64,000 bases of DNA from Bacteriovoracaceae bacterium (GCA_021737405.1 JAIPEG010000006.1:57233-121232); one strand, 5' to 3'. Shown: positions 17,921 to 28,800, numbered from the stretch's first letter. The notes: generated by a model from the letters alone, not told the origin. A program made the numbers and translations.

Positions 17921-19407
17921 TGAGTGATATATGTCTGTTTTTAGAAGGAACATTTCCTTATGTAACGGGGGGGGTTTCCTCTTGTGTGTACCAGCTTATT
18001 AAAAATTCACCGCAATTTGATTTTTCTATTTTCTATATTGGCGGTGGTAATGAGAAATATAACGATTACAAATATCCTATTCCCGATAACGTGAAACATA
18101 TTGAAGAGTTTCTGCTATTCGATTATGAAGTCGTGCCGGATGTAAAATTAAGATCAATTGGTAGAGAAATTGATATGAACTTGTTGGAGAAGCTCTATAC
18201 CTGCACAAAGGACAGGCGTTCGGATATTTTTAGACGAGTTTTTTTCGATATAGTAAAACCATTTGATTTAAATTGGGATCCATTAGTCATTTTGAAAAGT
18301 AAAGAAGTATGGGATATGTTAGAAAAACTTTATCATAGTTACTTTACGAGCGGCAAAGGACCTTCATTTATTGATTTCTTTTACACTTGGCGCTTCACCC
18401 ACTATCCCATATTGAGAGTCTTGAGTGCGAATTTTCCGCAAGCAAAAGTTTATCATAGTCTTTCAACTGGCTACGCTGGACTTGCAGCCGCTGCTGCAAG
18501 CTTGCAATATAAGAAGCCTTATATTCTAACAGAGCACGGAATCTATAGTCATGAGAGAGAAATAGAGATTTATAATGCAAATTGGATTTATGAAGAAAAC
18601 TTAGATTTTCAAGCAAAAAAGCAGCTAAGTATCTTTAAAGAATGGTGGATTCACCTCTTTCATTTTATGGGCGAGTTTGCTTATGACCAGGCTAATTGCA
18701 TAACGACACTTTATAGAGGCAACGCAGAAAGACAGGTTAAATATGGTGCAAAAGAAGAAAAGATAGAAATTATCGCTAATGGAATTAATGTTGAGCATTT
18801 TTCTAAATTACATAGGAAAAGGAACTCTAAATTTACTCTTAGCATGGTTGGAAGAGTTGTTCCCATTAAGGATGTGAAGACTTTTATAAAGGCGATATCC
18901 GTTGTTTTAGGCGAACATTCCGAGTTAGAAGTTCTGATTATAGGCCCAACAGAAGAGGATCCTGAATATTACCAACAATGTGTAGCTCTGGTTAAGTTTT
19001 ATCAATTGGAAAAGGTTGTAACCTTTACGGGGAAAGTCGATGTAAGTGAGTATTATCCTATAACAGACCTTTGCGTTTTAAGCAGTATTAGTGAAGGTCA
19101 ACCAATGGTCATTCTAGAGGCATTTGCATGCGGGATACCCGTTGTTGCAACGGATGTTGGTTCTTGCCGAACCCTTCTCTTTGGGGAGGGAGAGGAAGAT
19201 CAAGCACTTGGGGGAGCTGGATTGATAGTCCCTTTTGGTAAGGCCGGTCCCTTAGGTGAAGCTATTTTAAAGTTGATCAAAGATAAAGAATTGTTTGAAA
19301 AATGTTCTGATGTTGCGAGGAGGCGAGTAGAAACTTTTTATAGAGAAAAAGATAATATTCAAAAATATGAGAATTTATATCAGCGATATCTAGAAGGGGT
19401 GAGTTAA
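17920..19407 (+). CDS. pelF: PelF-like glycosyltransferase (GT4 type)
   Basis: The start is ATG 17920 in a TGATG overlap with the previous stop; an in-frame TTG lies one codon earlier. The 495-residue cytoplasmic enzyme opens with the PelF signature (LEGTFPYVTGGVSSCVYQL). It has the GT4 C-terminal nucleotide-sugar site SEGQPMVILEAFACGIPVVATDVG with the E-x7-E pattern, plus VGRVVPIKDVKTFI. PelF polymerises the Pel glycan from UDP-sugars, and PelG exports it. This is the best-conserved protein of the locus and is the main reason for calling it pel. Confidence 0.92.
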   Translation: MSDICLFLEGTFPYVTGGVSSCVYQLIKNSPQFDFSIFYIGGGNEKYNDYKYPIPDNVKHIEEFLLFDYEVVPDVKLRSIGREIDMNLLEKLYTCTKDRRSDIFRRVFFDIVKPFDLNWDPLVILKSKEVWDMLEKLYHSYFTSGKGPSFIDFFYTWRFTHYPILRVLSANFPQAKVYHSLSTGYAGLAAAAASLQYKKPYILTEHGIYSHEREIEIYNANWIYEENLDFQAKKQLSIFKEWWIHLFHFMGEFAYDQANCITTLYRGNAERQVKYGAKEEKIEIIANGINVEHFSKLHRKRNSKFTLSMVGRVVPIKDVKTFIKAISVVLGEHSELEVLIIGPTEEDPEYYQQCVALVKFYQLEKVVTFTGKVDVSEYYPITDLCVLSSISEGQPMVILEAFACGIPVVATDVGSCRTLLFGEGEEDQALGGAGLIVPFGKAGPLGEAILKLIKDKELFEKCSDVARRRVETFYREKDNIQKYENLYQRYLEGVS

Positions 19408-20808
19408 GTGGCCGGTATCGGATTTAGATTAACTAAATATTTTACTGAAAAAGACTTTTATAAAAATTTAAAGGGTAGTATTTATTCCATTATTATTTCA
19501 AGTGGTCCTTGGCTATTATCAGTGATCTCGATTGCGGTTTTAGGAGTATTTGCAAAAAGAGGGTTAGGCAACCAGGATCTTTTTGTTTTTAAATGTATAA
19601 TAAGCTACAGCTTTGCTTTTAGTCTTATCCTATTTGGCCTAGTAGAGCTACCCCTAACGCGTTATTTAGCGGATCGTCTTTTTATTTCAGATCAAAGCTC
19701 TTTTAGAAACGTCTACCTTATGATCGGTGCTGGATTTGTAGTGATCGGAGGACTTGCCGCTTTTGGATTCTATTCATTTTTTGATTGGGGGATTGATCTA
19801 GTCCTCTTGTGCGTGGCGCTTTTAGTAAGCATTCTTCTTACTTGGCATTCAATGATTTTCCTAAGTGCAGCAAAGCATTTTCATCAAATAGTGATGAGCT
19901 TTGTTTTAGGGATGTTAAGCTCTATTGTATTTGGGCTCGTCCTTGGTCATTTTTTCGGATTGATAGGATATGTTGGTGGCTTTACTTTTGGCCAAATTAT
20001 TCAGGTAGTTTTGTTGGCGAGAAACTTGTTTAAAGAATTTCCATCCTATGACCTTCTTGTCTTTGAAGTCTTTGATTACTTTTTTAGATTCCGGTCTATG
20101 ATGGCCATAGGTTTTTTATATTATTTAGGCATCTGGATGGATAAATTTTTATTTTGGTTTAGTGATGTTGGTACCCATGTTGAGGGATTATTTTATACGT
20201 CCCAAAACTATGATACATCAATTTTTTTGAGTTATTTAAGTATAGTTCCATCTTTGGCGGTATTTTTAGTAAATGTGGAGACTAACTTCTATATAAAGTA
20301 TTCGTATTTCTTTAGATCAATTCAAAAGAAAAATGATTTAAAATTTCTCGAGAGTGCTGGCCTAGATATTGTTGAAAGTTTTCAAAATACTTTTTCCTCA
20401 CTAATTAGACTACAGGCCTTTATATCAATAATCCTATGGTTTTTTGCTTCTAATATCCTTAGTGCGTTGGCTCTTCCTCAAGTACTGACTCCTATCTTTC
20501 GGTACGGTTTAATAGGTAGTTTTTTTCAAGTGTTATTTTTAGTTTTAAATATTGCCTTACTTTACTTTAAAGAAGTGAGAAGTGTATTAATAAATTATTT
20601 ATGCTTCTTTCTAACAAATACCTTATTTACTTACTTAACATTGAAATTTACACCAGAGTTAAAATATTATGGTTTTGGCTACATGCTTAGTTCTATCGTT
20701 ACTTTCTTTTTAAGTTTTTATTTTTTAAATATTACTTTTAAGAACCTCAATTATATTACTTTTATGCGCCAGCCTATTAGGCATAACATAGAGCCTGAAA
20801 TGATATGA
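19408..20808 (+). CDS. pelG: PelG-like polysaccharide transporter
   Basis: This 466-residue integral membrane protein has about twelve hydrophobic segments. It begins AGIGFRLTKYFTEKDFYKN and then SGPWLLSVISIAVLG, the characteristic PelG N-terminus. PelG belongs to the MOP superfamily and is thought to form the inner-membrane channel of the Pel synthase with PelD, PelE and PelF. It starts at GTG directly after the pelF stop, with AGAAGGGGTGAG as ribosome site, and shares ATGA with the next gene. Confidence 0.9.
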   Translation: MAGIGFRLTKYFTEKDFYKNLKGSIYSIIISSGPWLLSVISIAVLGVFAKRGLGNQDLFVFKCIISYSFAFSLILFGLVELPLTRYLADRLFISDQSSFRNVYLMIGAGFVVIGGLAAFGFYSFFDWGIDLVLLCVALLVSILLTWHSMIFLSAAKHFHQIVMSFVLGMLSSIVFGLVLGHFFGLIGYVGGFTFGQIIQVVLLARNLFKEFPSYDLLVFEVFDYFFRFRSMMAIGFLYYLGIWMDKFLFWFSDVGTHVEGLFYTSQNYDTSIFLSYLSIVPSLAVFLVNVETNFYIKYSYFFRSIQKKNDLKFLESAGLDIVESFQNTFSSLIRLQAFISIILWFFASNILSALALPQVLTPIFRYGLIGSFFQVLFLVLNIALLYFKEVRSVLINYLCFFLTNTLFTYLTLKFTPELKYYGFGYMLSSIVTFFLSFYFLNITFKNLNYITFMRQPIRHNIEPEMI

Positions 20809-21650
20809 AACCAATAATAGTTTTATTCATTATATCGATCCTTTCGAGCTGTTCCAGCCTAAAACGAATTGGTCTTGAAGACGTTTCGGCTTGGCACTAT
20901 CAACTTCAAGGATTTAATGATTCAAATAATCATAAATGGACTTTACCTTACTTATATGTAATTGATCCTGACGATAGCAAATCAAGCCCTAATGTTCTGG
21001 GAAAAATATTGAAGAATGGAGTTCCTGTCGCTTATCTAAGTATTGGTGAAGCTGAATCTTATCGGAACTATTTTAAGGATTTAGATAAGGAAATTATTCT
21101 TTTTGAAAATCCTAATTGGCCCGGTAATTTTAAAGTTAAATTCTGGGAAAAGTCTTGGCAGAGAGTGATTTTCTCTAAAGCAGCTCAGCTTAAATCTTTA
21201 GGTTATAGAGGTTTATATTTGGATATCGTTGACTCTTTTTATGAAATTAAACCGATTAAGAAGCGTGCTATTCAAATGAAGAATTTTATATTGAAGATTA
21301 GAAAAGTTGTTGGTGATGACTTTTTAATCATTCAACAGAATGCACCTACCCTTTATAAATTTCTGACACCAGAGGAGCGCGTTGAGTACTTTAATGCTAT
21401 TGATGCCTTGGCGCTAGAGGATTGTTTTTTTTATGGTCAAAAGGATATGGATAATAGTTATAACCCACAGAGTTATTGTCTTGAAAGTATTGATTTATTT
21501 AACAGAAATAAAAAGAAAATTTTCTCCGTTGAATATTTAAGTGATAAAGATAAGATTAATGAATATTTTAAAAAAACTAAGAACATCCCAATCTTACCTT
21601 TAGTTACCACTCGAGCCTTGGATGGCTCTTTGCTTATTCATAAGAATTAG
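20805..21650 (+). CDS. PelA hydrolase-like lipoprotein (GH114/GH166-type)
   Basis: This 281-residue lipoprotein has the lipobox LSSC near residue 16. The mature part reads as a TIM-barrel glycoside hydrolase of the TM1410/GH114 type: AWHYQLQGF, YVIDPDD, AYLSIGEAESYR, GLYLDIVDSF and DALALEDCFFYG, with acidic residues at the ends of the beta-strands. In Pseudomonas this activity (endo-alpha-1,4-N-acetylgalactosaminidase) is the N-terminal domain of PelA. Here it is a separate lipid-anchored protein at the operon's end, sharing ATGA with pelG. It ends 13 bases before a convergent gene. Confidence 0.8.
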   Translation: MKPIIVLFIISILSSCSSLKRIGLEDVSAWHYQLQGFNDSNNHKWTLPYLYVIDPDDSKSSPNVLGKILKNGVPVAYLSIGEAESYRNYFKDLDKEIILFENPNWPGNFKVKFWEKSWQRVIFSKAAQLKSLGYRGLYLDIVDSFYEIKPIKKRAIQMKNFILKIRKVVGDDFLIIQQNAPTLYKFLTPEERVEYFNAIDALALEDCFFYGQKDMDNSYNPQSYCLESIDLFNRNKKKIFSVEYLSDKDKINEYFKKTKNIPILPLVTTRALDGSLLIHKN

Positions 21651-21663
21651 TCTTTACCTTCCC

Positions 21664-23190
21664 TCACTTGTTTAGAGAATTCTTCGGTGGCCCAAACTGA
21701 TGATGAAAGTAGGGGTTGTAGTGAGCCTCTCCATTTCTATTTGAAATCGCTTGTTGGCGATAGACTTCTAAATCTTTCTTTCTAAAATCTTCTAGAACTT
21801 TTTCAATATCAGCAAGGGAGTATGCTTGGTTTTCATTTTTCTTATAAAGTTTCTTGTAGAGCATTTCATAGAGGCCCGTTGCGACCTTATCCATTGTGAG
21901 GACATTCTTAAGTGTTTTGCGTGACATATTTAAAGGGAGTTTTCCTTCTACGACGCCTCCGAGAAGGGGAATTCGTCTCCAACCATATATAATACTTCCA
22001 AGAACATTTCCTTTTACCGTCCACTTAAAATTGTAGTTATAGTTATCCATCCAGCGATACATGCTTGAAAGGATGATATCTTTGAGATGATTTAAGCGAG
22101 AGTAGTGTAGGTTTCTCCATTCGGCAATCATATCAAATTCAGGCTCTAGTTCAGTGTCACCTGGTTGATAACCTACCTTTGCGTCAGTTCCTAAATCATT
22201 GATGAATTTTCTATTTTTCATATTAAAGCGTGTAAGAAACTGGGGAATATTTACCTTGCCTTCACTTGCTTCTAGGAAGGCCCAGTGAACGAGCTCGGAA
22301 CAAAAAATAGTTTTGTGACTAACAAGATCAAAACCAAAGTCATAGACGATGTGATCTTTGGTACCAATTGTTTTTTTCGCTAAATCATAGGCAAACTTAC
22401 CGGCCCTTTTAGCGTACTCTGCATTTTTATGACGAAAGACGACGACTTTGGCAGAGCCTGGATGAAGTGGCTCTGTTGTAAAGTCTTGCATGATCATTCC
22501 TGTCTCAATGAGAGCCTCGATATTGTAGCGTCTTTTAGTGACTGGATCGATATGAACAATACTAACGTGACTGAAGTTATTTTCGCTATCCCCAAGTCTT
22601 GCAATGGAGGCCGAAATTGAGCTTGAACCGCGCCAAAGGAGAACATCACCGCTTCTTAAGTCACGGTCTAAATTAAATTGGCCATCATCACTCATGGTCC
22701 ATGGAAATCCTTTTGAAAACATGGAGGATTTATCTTCCCCATTAAGGCCTGAGACTTTTTCCCCTTTTAAATTGAGATAGATTAATGAGGCGTTTTCTTC
22801 GATATAACGAGTTGCACGCATTGCCGCCTTGGCAGACTTTGCACACTCTCTATCCATGACACCAATTTTTGACCAATTTTGAACGTGTCTTCTGATATTT
22901 TGTTTTATCTGCCAAAGTCTTTCAATGATGACACCGTACTCTGCCTCTGAATAATCCCTCTTGAAAAAATTTGTAGGAAGAGATTTTAAGGTGAGAAAAT
23001 TATCTTTGATTTCATTGTGACAAATATCAATGGATAGCTCTTCAGCACTTAAGAGATCTCTAAAAACTTCACTTGTTTGGTAGAGATTAGGTGTTATGAG
23101 GCCTGTACTCGATTCGCTTGCTGGAAGCCTTCCTGTAGAGTGTTGAGAGCAACCCCAAAATGGTATTAGCAATAAGATTAGATATTTCAT
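21664..23190 (-). CDS. Lipoprotein with permuted papain-like (YiiX/NlpC-type, C92) domain
   Basis: I place the start at ATG 23190, where GGGGG is well spaced and the protein begins MKYLILLLIPFWGCS, a lipoprotein signal. An in-frame extension to 23250 lacks such support. The product has 508 residues. The middle shows GDVLLWRGSSS, NFSHVSIVHIDP (His), ALIETG (Glu) and KTIFCSELVHWAF (Cys), the permuted catalytic order of YaeF/YiiX peptidase-like proteins. These act as amidases or hydrolases on peptides or acyl groups. The remaining N- and C-terminal thirds are helical and charged. It is convergent with the pel-like operon and likely separate from it. Confidence 0.75.
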   Translation of the reverse strand: MKYLILLLIPFWGCSQHSTGRLPASESSTGLITPNLYQTSEVFRDLLSAEELSIDICHNEIKDNFLTLKSLPTNFFKRDYSEAEYGVIIERLWQIKQNIRRHVQNWSKIGVMDRECAKSAKAAMRATRYIEENASLIYLNLKGEKVSGLNGEDKSSMFSKGFPWTMSDDGQFNLDRDLRSGDVLLWRGSSSISASIARLGDSENNFSHVSIVHIDPVTKRRYNIEALIETGMIMQDFTTEPLHPGSAKVVVFRHKNAEYAKRAGKFAYDLAKKTIGTKDHIVYDFGFDLVSHKTIFCSELVHWAFLEASEGKVNIPQFLTRFNMKNRKFINDLGTDAKVGYQPGDTELEPEFDMIAEWRNLHYSRLNHLKDIILSSMYRWMDNYNYNFKWTVKGNVLGSIIYGWRRIPLLGGVVEGKLPLNMSRKTLKNVLTMDKVATGLYEMLYKKLYKKNENQAYSLADIEKVLEDFRKKDLEVYRQQAISNRNGEAHYNPYFHHQFGPPKNSLNK

Positions 23191-23406
23191 AATTCCCCCG
23201 AAATAATGATATTTCTCATTAAGGAGCAATTTTGAGGCCACTAGGCTCATGTAATTACAGCTATTTGAACGGTTTTATTGATCAAAATCTATCCACTGCT
23301 TTGTCTTTAAACAGATATTTAGCCTTAAAAATCCTAACTTTCCTGACAACTCCATCCCAAATATGAAAGATTTAAGAGTGAAGTTTCATTTTTAGGAGTT
23401 TGTTCT

Positions 23407-25104
23407 GTGAAAAGAATACTTTTGGCGATTGTCTTAGCATTTGGTTACCTTTCTCAAACTAATATTGCTGCTGCACCAGATTGGACTGAAGAGGCTCGTA
23501 TTCCTCTTGGAGGGTCTCGCGTTGATATTTATGAACATGGAGAGAGTCTACCTGAAGTTAAGGCCCGTGGTTATAAACACGCTCTAAAATGGCCAGTAGA
23601 AGTTACTGGACTTCTGATTCCATACGATCCTCTTAAGTATTTTCTCGAAGATAAAAAAGAAAATCCTCTAAGAAGACTTCTAGAAAAAATAGCAGAAAAA
23701 AAGCTTGGTTACGAAGATATGGACGGTCTTTACGAATGGCTAGGACTTAATCAGTATCCCGATAATTCCATCGTGAGTGGTGTCTTTCAAGTCCCTTATC
23801 CGACAACAACTGGAGAAAAGCCTGATTATCGTATGGGCGCATCTCTTATAACAGCACCTCATTCTCCTAAAAGTACCGGTCTCTCTTTTAGTTGCGCTTC
23901 CTGCCACTCAGGAACTTTTATGGGACGCTCAATTATGGGCCTCACAAATAAGAGACCGCGCTCAAATGAGTTCTTTGTTTTGGCTAAGAATTATGTTCCC
24001 TTAATTCCTTCTGGTTTTTTTAGAGTAGCAACAAATGCAACTCATGAAGAGAAGGCCATGTTTAAAAGGACAAAAGATAATCTTCGTTGGGTTGATTCGG
24101 TCAGTCCTCAGGTCTTAGGTCTGGATACATCTTTGCCCCATGTTGCTTTAAGCTTACATGAAAGAGCTGATGATGAATTTGCCTCAAAGAAGAAGACGAG
24201 GGAAAGAAAGAGGCCGCATCCTTTAAAGACTTTTGTGTCTGACTCTAAACCAATGCCATGGTGGAATTTAAAATATAAAACTCGTTGGTTAAGTGATGGC
24301 TCCATTGTTGCGGGTAATCCAATTTTGACAAATTTTTTATGGAATGAAATAGGAAGAGGAACTGACCTAAAAGAACTTGAAGAGTGGATGCAAAATAATC
24401 AAGACCGCATTGATGAGCTTACCGCAGCGGCCTTTGCCACGAGAGCTCCTCGCTGGACAGATTTTTTTCCTGAGAGCACTTTAAATATTGACCTCGCCAA
24501 AAGAGGTGAGCAGGTATTTAATCAGTCCTGTAAAAAGTGTCATGGAAGCTATGAAAAACGCTGGAGTTATCCCATGGCCGAGCTTGAGTCAATTAGCGAG
24601 CAGGTAAAGACGGAGAGAGTTTTCTATCACGAGAAAACCCCTGTAAAGGATGTCGGAACTGACCCTAATCGTTGGATGGCCACAAAGACTTTTGCAGGTA
24701 ACTTGAATAAACTTCGAATTTCAAAATGGATGAAGACTGTTGTTGAACCACAAGTAGGTTATGTGCCGCCTCCACTTGAAGGCGTATTCTTAAGATATCC
24801 CTATCTGCATAACAATTCGATTCCTAATCTTTGTGCCTTAATGATGAGACCAAGTGAGAGGCCTAAGAAGTTCGTTCAAGGTCCTTCTTTAAAAGCAGAA
24901 CACTACGATCAGGAGTGCCTGGGGTATCCGGTTGGAGAGAAGATTCCTAAGAATTGGTTAAAGGAGAAAGATGCTCTCTATGACACTTCAAGGCCAGGTC
25001 TTCGAAATATAGGCCACAGCCGGGCGTTCTATGATGAGGATGAGCGATCACTAATGACTGACAGTGAGAAAAAGTCTTTACTGGAATTTCTTAAAACTCT
25101 TTAG
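23407..25104 (+). CDS. Secreted diheme c-type cytochrome, RoxA-like
   Basis: The 565-residue protein has a signal peptide (about residues 1-22) and two heme c motifs, CASCH (C163-H167) and CKKCH (C375-H379). The segment PPLEGVFLRYPYLHNNSIPNLCALM ahead of RPSERP matches the region typical of diheme peroxidase/RoxA-like cytochromes. Such proteins are periplasmic or secreted electron-transfer or oxygenase enzymes. It starts at GTG 23407 behind AGGAG. It overlaps the convergent phospholipase-like gene by 4 bases. Confidence 0.8.
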   Translation: MKRILLAIVLAFGYLSQTNIAAAPDWTEEARIPLGGSRVDIYEHGESLPEVKARGYKHALKWPVEVTGLLIPYDPLKYFLEDKKENPLRRLLEKIAEKKLGYEDMDGLYEWLGLNQYPDNSIVSGVFQVPYPTTTGEKPDYRMGASLITAPHSPKSTGLSFSCASCHSGTFMGRSIMGLTNKRPRSNEFFVLAKNYVPLIPSGFFRVATNATHEEKAMFKRTKDNLRWVDSVSPQVLGLDTSLPHVALSLHERADDEFASKKKTRERKRPHPLKTFVSDSKPMPWWNLKYKTRWLSDGSIVAGNPILTNFLWNEIGRGTDLKELEEWMQNNQDRIDELTAAAFATRAPRWTDFFPESTLNIDLAKRGEQVFNQSCKKCHGSYEKRWSYPMAELESISEQVKTERVFYHEKTPVKDVGTDPNRWMATKTFAGNLNKLRISKWMKTVVEPQVGYVPPPLEGVFLRYPYLHNNSIPNLCALMMRPSERPKKFVQGPSLKAEHYDQECLGYPVGEKIPKNWLKEKDALYDTSRPGLRNIGHSRAFYDEDERSLMTDSEKKSLLEFLKTL

Positions 25105-25646
25105 TTTTCTGAACCGTGAAATAATATATTTCTTTTATTTTCAAATTTAAGCATAAGATAATCTAATTGATCCTGATTGAGATAATTTTCTTGGCCAGCA
25201 AGGGCAATTAAGAAACTATCGATTGAATCCTTAACGTCTTCCAATTGGTCTAGTTTTAAAGGGCCATAAGAGATGAGTTTATTCCAGCCGTAGCCCCATC
25301 GCCAGGTCGTTGGAAGATTAGGGTTTCCACCAATATAAACTCCAAACTCCATCATAGGTCCATGATACTCATTAGTCGCTTCACTCACACACTGACTTAG
25401 TTCTGCATCGGCCAAGACTTTCTCATCATAGGTTCCACCCATCCAATAGGAGAGATCATGAGCGATACAGCAATGAAGCCATTCATTTTCACTTGTATTG
25501 GGGTAACCATCTGGATATGCGGAGCAGCCATCCGTACTAAAGTTGTTGAGAGTGAAGGGAATTCTCTGGTAGACCCTTGTTCTAGGTGCGGCGGATATAT
25601 TCAAGCATTGAGCGATAAAACAAAGAATGACTAAAGTCCTTTTCAT
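25101..25646 (-). CDS. Secreted phospholipase A2-like protein
   Basis: I use ATG 25646 (MKRTLVILCFIAQCLNISA), giving a clean signal peptide; an in-frame TTG lies six codons upstream. The 181-residue product carries DGCSAYPDG followed by HCCIAHDLSYWMGG, the CCxxHD arrangement of phospholipase A2 with the catalytic His-Asp pair, in a short prokaryotic form. It would hydrolyse membrane phospholipids outside the cytoplasm; for a predatory bacterium prey lipids are conceivable, but that is inference. Confidence 0.7.
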   Translation of the reverse strand: MKRTLVILCFIAQCLNISAAPRTRVYQRIPFTLNNFSTDGCSAYPDGYPNTSENEWLHCCIAHDLSYWMGGTYDEKVLADAELSQCVSEATNEYHGPMMEFGVYIGGNPNLPTTWRWGYGWNKLISYGPLKLDQLEDVKDSIDSFLIALAGQENYLNQDQLDYLMLKFENKRNILFHGSEN

Positions 25647-25816
25647 TTTTCTATAATAGGGCAACTGCTATAAAAGGATCTGTTAATTGAAAGAATTTTA
25701 AGGGATGCCAATAATTTGGACATCTCCGATGGTTTTTCTCCGGCATATTCGTCTCTCTATGCCTATTTTATCTAAAACCTTATTATTTAATAAAACAATT
25801 TCAATGGGTTAAAGAT

Positions 25817-28800
25817 ATGAACAATTTGTACTTAGTTGTATACCTTTTATTACTATTCATCACCTCAGTCCAATCACAGGGCCTAGAAAGAAAGAAGCTC
25901 CCCCTTCTTTTAAAAGATTGGCAGGAATGGGTTTTACGAGATGTGGAAGATTTTAACTGCCCAAGTGCTTTTAATGAATCCGAACAGAGGCATTGTTTTT
26001 GGCCTAAAAATTTAAACCTCTCAGTTGAGCGCCAGGGTGGATCTTTTAAAGGAGAATGGCACCTCTTCAAGGCCGAGGAGATAGAACTCCCTGGCTCTTA
26101 TCAAACGGTCTGGCCAAAAAATGTTCGTAGTGGAGGTCGAGAACTTCCTGTTATCAATAAGAACGGTCGACCCTATGTTTTTCTTTCAGAAGGTAGTTAT
26201 TCGATATTAGGGGAGTTTAGTTGGAGTAAAACTCCAACGAGTATCTCTCTTCCAAATGGCGTAGGGATTTTTAGTCTCAATTTATTAGGAAAACAAATTC
26301 CTTTTCCTAACTTTGGTAAAGATGGATCTTTATGGATAAAAGGTAACGAGACATTAAAGGGTAAGGATCAGGATTATCTTGAAGTAAAAGTGTATCGAAA
26401 ACTCATTGATAATATTCCTGCCAATATTGAAACTTATTTAAAATTAAAAGTTGGCGGTGGTGAAAGGGAACTAACGATACCCAGTACACTTCTCAATGAA
26501 TTTATACCTGTCTCTTCAAATTCAAGTCTTCCCCATCAATGGAATCCTAATGGCGAATTAAAAATAAGAATAAAAGCAGGCGAATGGTTTGTTCTTTTGA
26601 AATCACGAAAAATGACTGCGCTTAAAGAGCTGATACCAATTATAAAGAGTGCCCCTTTACCAGAAGAAGAGGTATGGGTCTTTAAGGGGATGAATGAATT
26701 TAGAGTGACTAATATTTCGGGAGTTGATCAGATCGATTCACAAAGGGCCGATCTTCCGCCTAGCTTTCAAGGTCTGCCGACATATCTTGTTAAAAAGGAT
26801 TCTCGTTTTAACGTGAGCGAAAAATCTCGTGGGCAAAAGTTTGTACCAGAGAATAACTTGAATCTCTTGCGTACACTATGGCTTGATTTTGATGGTGTGG
26901 CCTATACGGTTCAAGATGAAATATCGGGAGTCATGAATAAAGGATGGAGGCTTGATATGAGTGCTCCTTATTTTTTAGGTTCATTTAAACAGGGAAATCA
27001 AAATCAACTGATTACCAACCTAGAGGCAGAAAGTATCCGTGGAGTCGAAGTTCGTGAAAAGAATATCGCCATAACTACAGAGGGGCGAATACAACGGACG
27101 GGGACTAAAATAGAGGGGATGGGATGGAACCAAGACTTTAATAGTGCAAAGGGGACTCTTCATCTACCACCTGGTTGGCGCTCATTGGCCCTTATTGGAC
27201 CAGATTATGCAAGAGGTACTTGGTTATCAAAATGGTCCCTCTTAAATCTATTCTTTGTTCTTTTAATGACGATTGGAATTTTTAAACTAAAGAATCTAAA
27301 GTGGTCTTTAATAACATTTTTTGGACTGTCTCTTCTCATTCATGAACCAAATGCTCCCTATTGGATATGGCTCCATTTATTAATTGCGCTGAGTTTAGAA
27401 AAGGGGTTGCAAGATAAATTTAAGTTCTCTCATCTCATTCGCTACTACCGATTTGCCACTATTGGGTTCATCTTAATCATTTCATTTCCTTTCATTGTAG
27501 AACAAATTCAAAAAACGATTTATCCAAGTTTAGAGAAGAAAAATCATTATCAAAGCTTCTATTCTTCTCTTAACTCATCCTCTTCTGTTTCGAGGCAGAG
27601 AGGAAGCCAAAAGTTAAAGAAAGGTCATACTAAGAGAGCAGATTTAATGGAAAGCACAGCTGTTCAATCACTTGGAAATAAAGAATTAAATGATGAGCAA
27701 GACTATGGAGGAGCTGCTCCAAGTGCTCCAAAATTATTCAAGGCAAATTTGAATGAGTATGATCCAAAGGCACAAATTCAAACAGGACCAGGAATTCCAC
27801 AATGGAAGTGGGGTACCATCGATTTTGGTTGGGATGGTCCGGTTACAAAGGAGCAATCCGTACAATTGATTGCTCTCTCTCCTGTTCTTAATAAGATCGT
27901 GACACTATTTAGGATCATTTTACTTCTCTTTTTGATTTATTGTTTCATGGACTGGGAGAGTTTGAAAAAAAGTCGCAATCTCAAGTTTTTAAAGGAACTT
28001 CTTCCTAAAATGAGTTTATTCTTTATCGCTTTGATTGGCACCCAAATATTGATTCATCAAGATCTTCAGGCCCAAACAATTCCTTCTCCACAGCTTTTGA
28101 AGGAGTTAAAAGAGGAGTTATTAAAGCCCGAGGAATGCTTGCCAAATTGTGCAAGTCTTGGGGCCGTCAATATGACATTTAACGAGAATGCCTTAAAAAT
28201 TCAATTAATGGTTCATGTGGTGAAGGAGAGTTTTATTCCAATTCCTGGCCAAAGAGAGCAATGGTTGCCTCAAAGTATTTTAGTTAATGGAAGAGGGGAC
28301 TCTCTTATTAAGAGAGAAGATACGGGATTATTCTTGACCCTAAAACCTGGGGTAAATAATATTGTCTTGCAGGGCGCGCTTCCTATTCGCAGTCAGGTAC
28401 AAATTAATTTTCCAATGGCGCCTGTTGAGTTTAGTTATAAAGGAAAAGGCTGGAGTCTTGAAGGGCTTGATAGTAAGAAGAAAGTAAATGGTTCAATAAC
28501 ATTAAATCGCCTTTCAAAGGGAGATGAAAATGTTTCAAAGCTAGAATCTTCTTTATTGCCACAATTTCTTCAAATAAAGCGAGAATTTCATTTTAGAGTG
28601 AGTTGGACCGTCATTACTACAATTACGCGAATGACTCCTCCAGATCAGGCCGTAACATTTAGTTTTCCAAAACTAGTTGGTGAAACCATAACAAGCTCCA
28701 ATGTGGTAGACAGTTCGGATCAAGTCAAAATTAATCTTGGAAAAGGGGAGAGCCGTCTTAGCTATAGCTCTATTCTTTCACAAAAGAGTCCACTCAGTTT

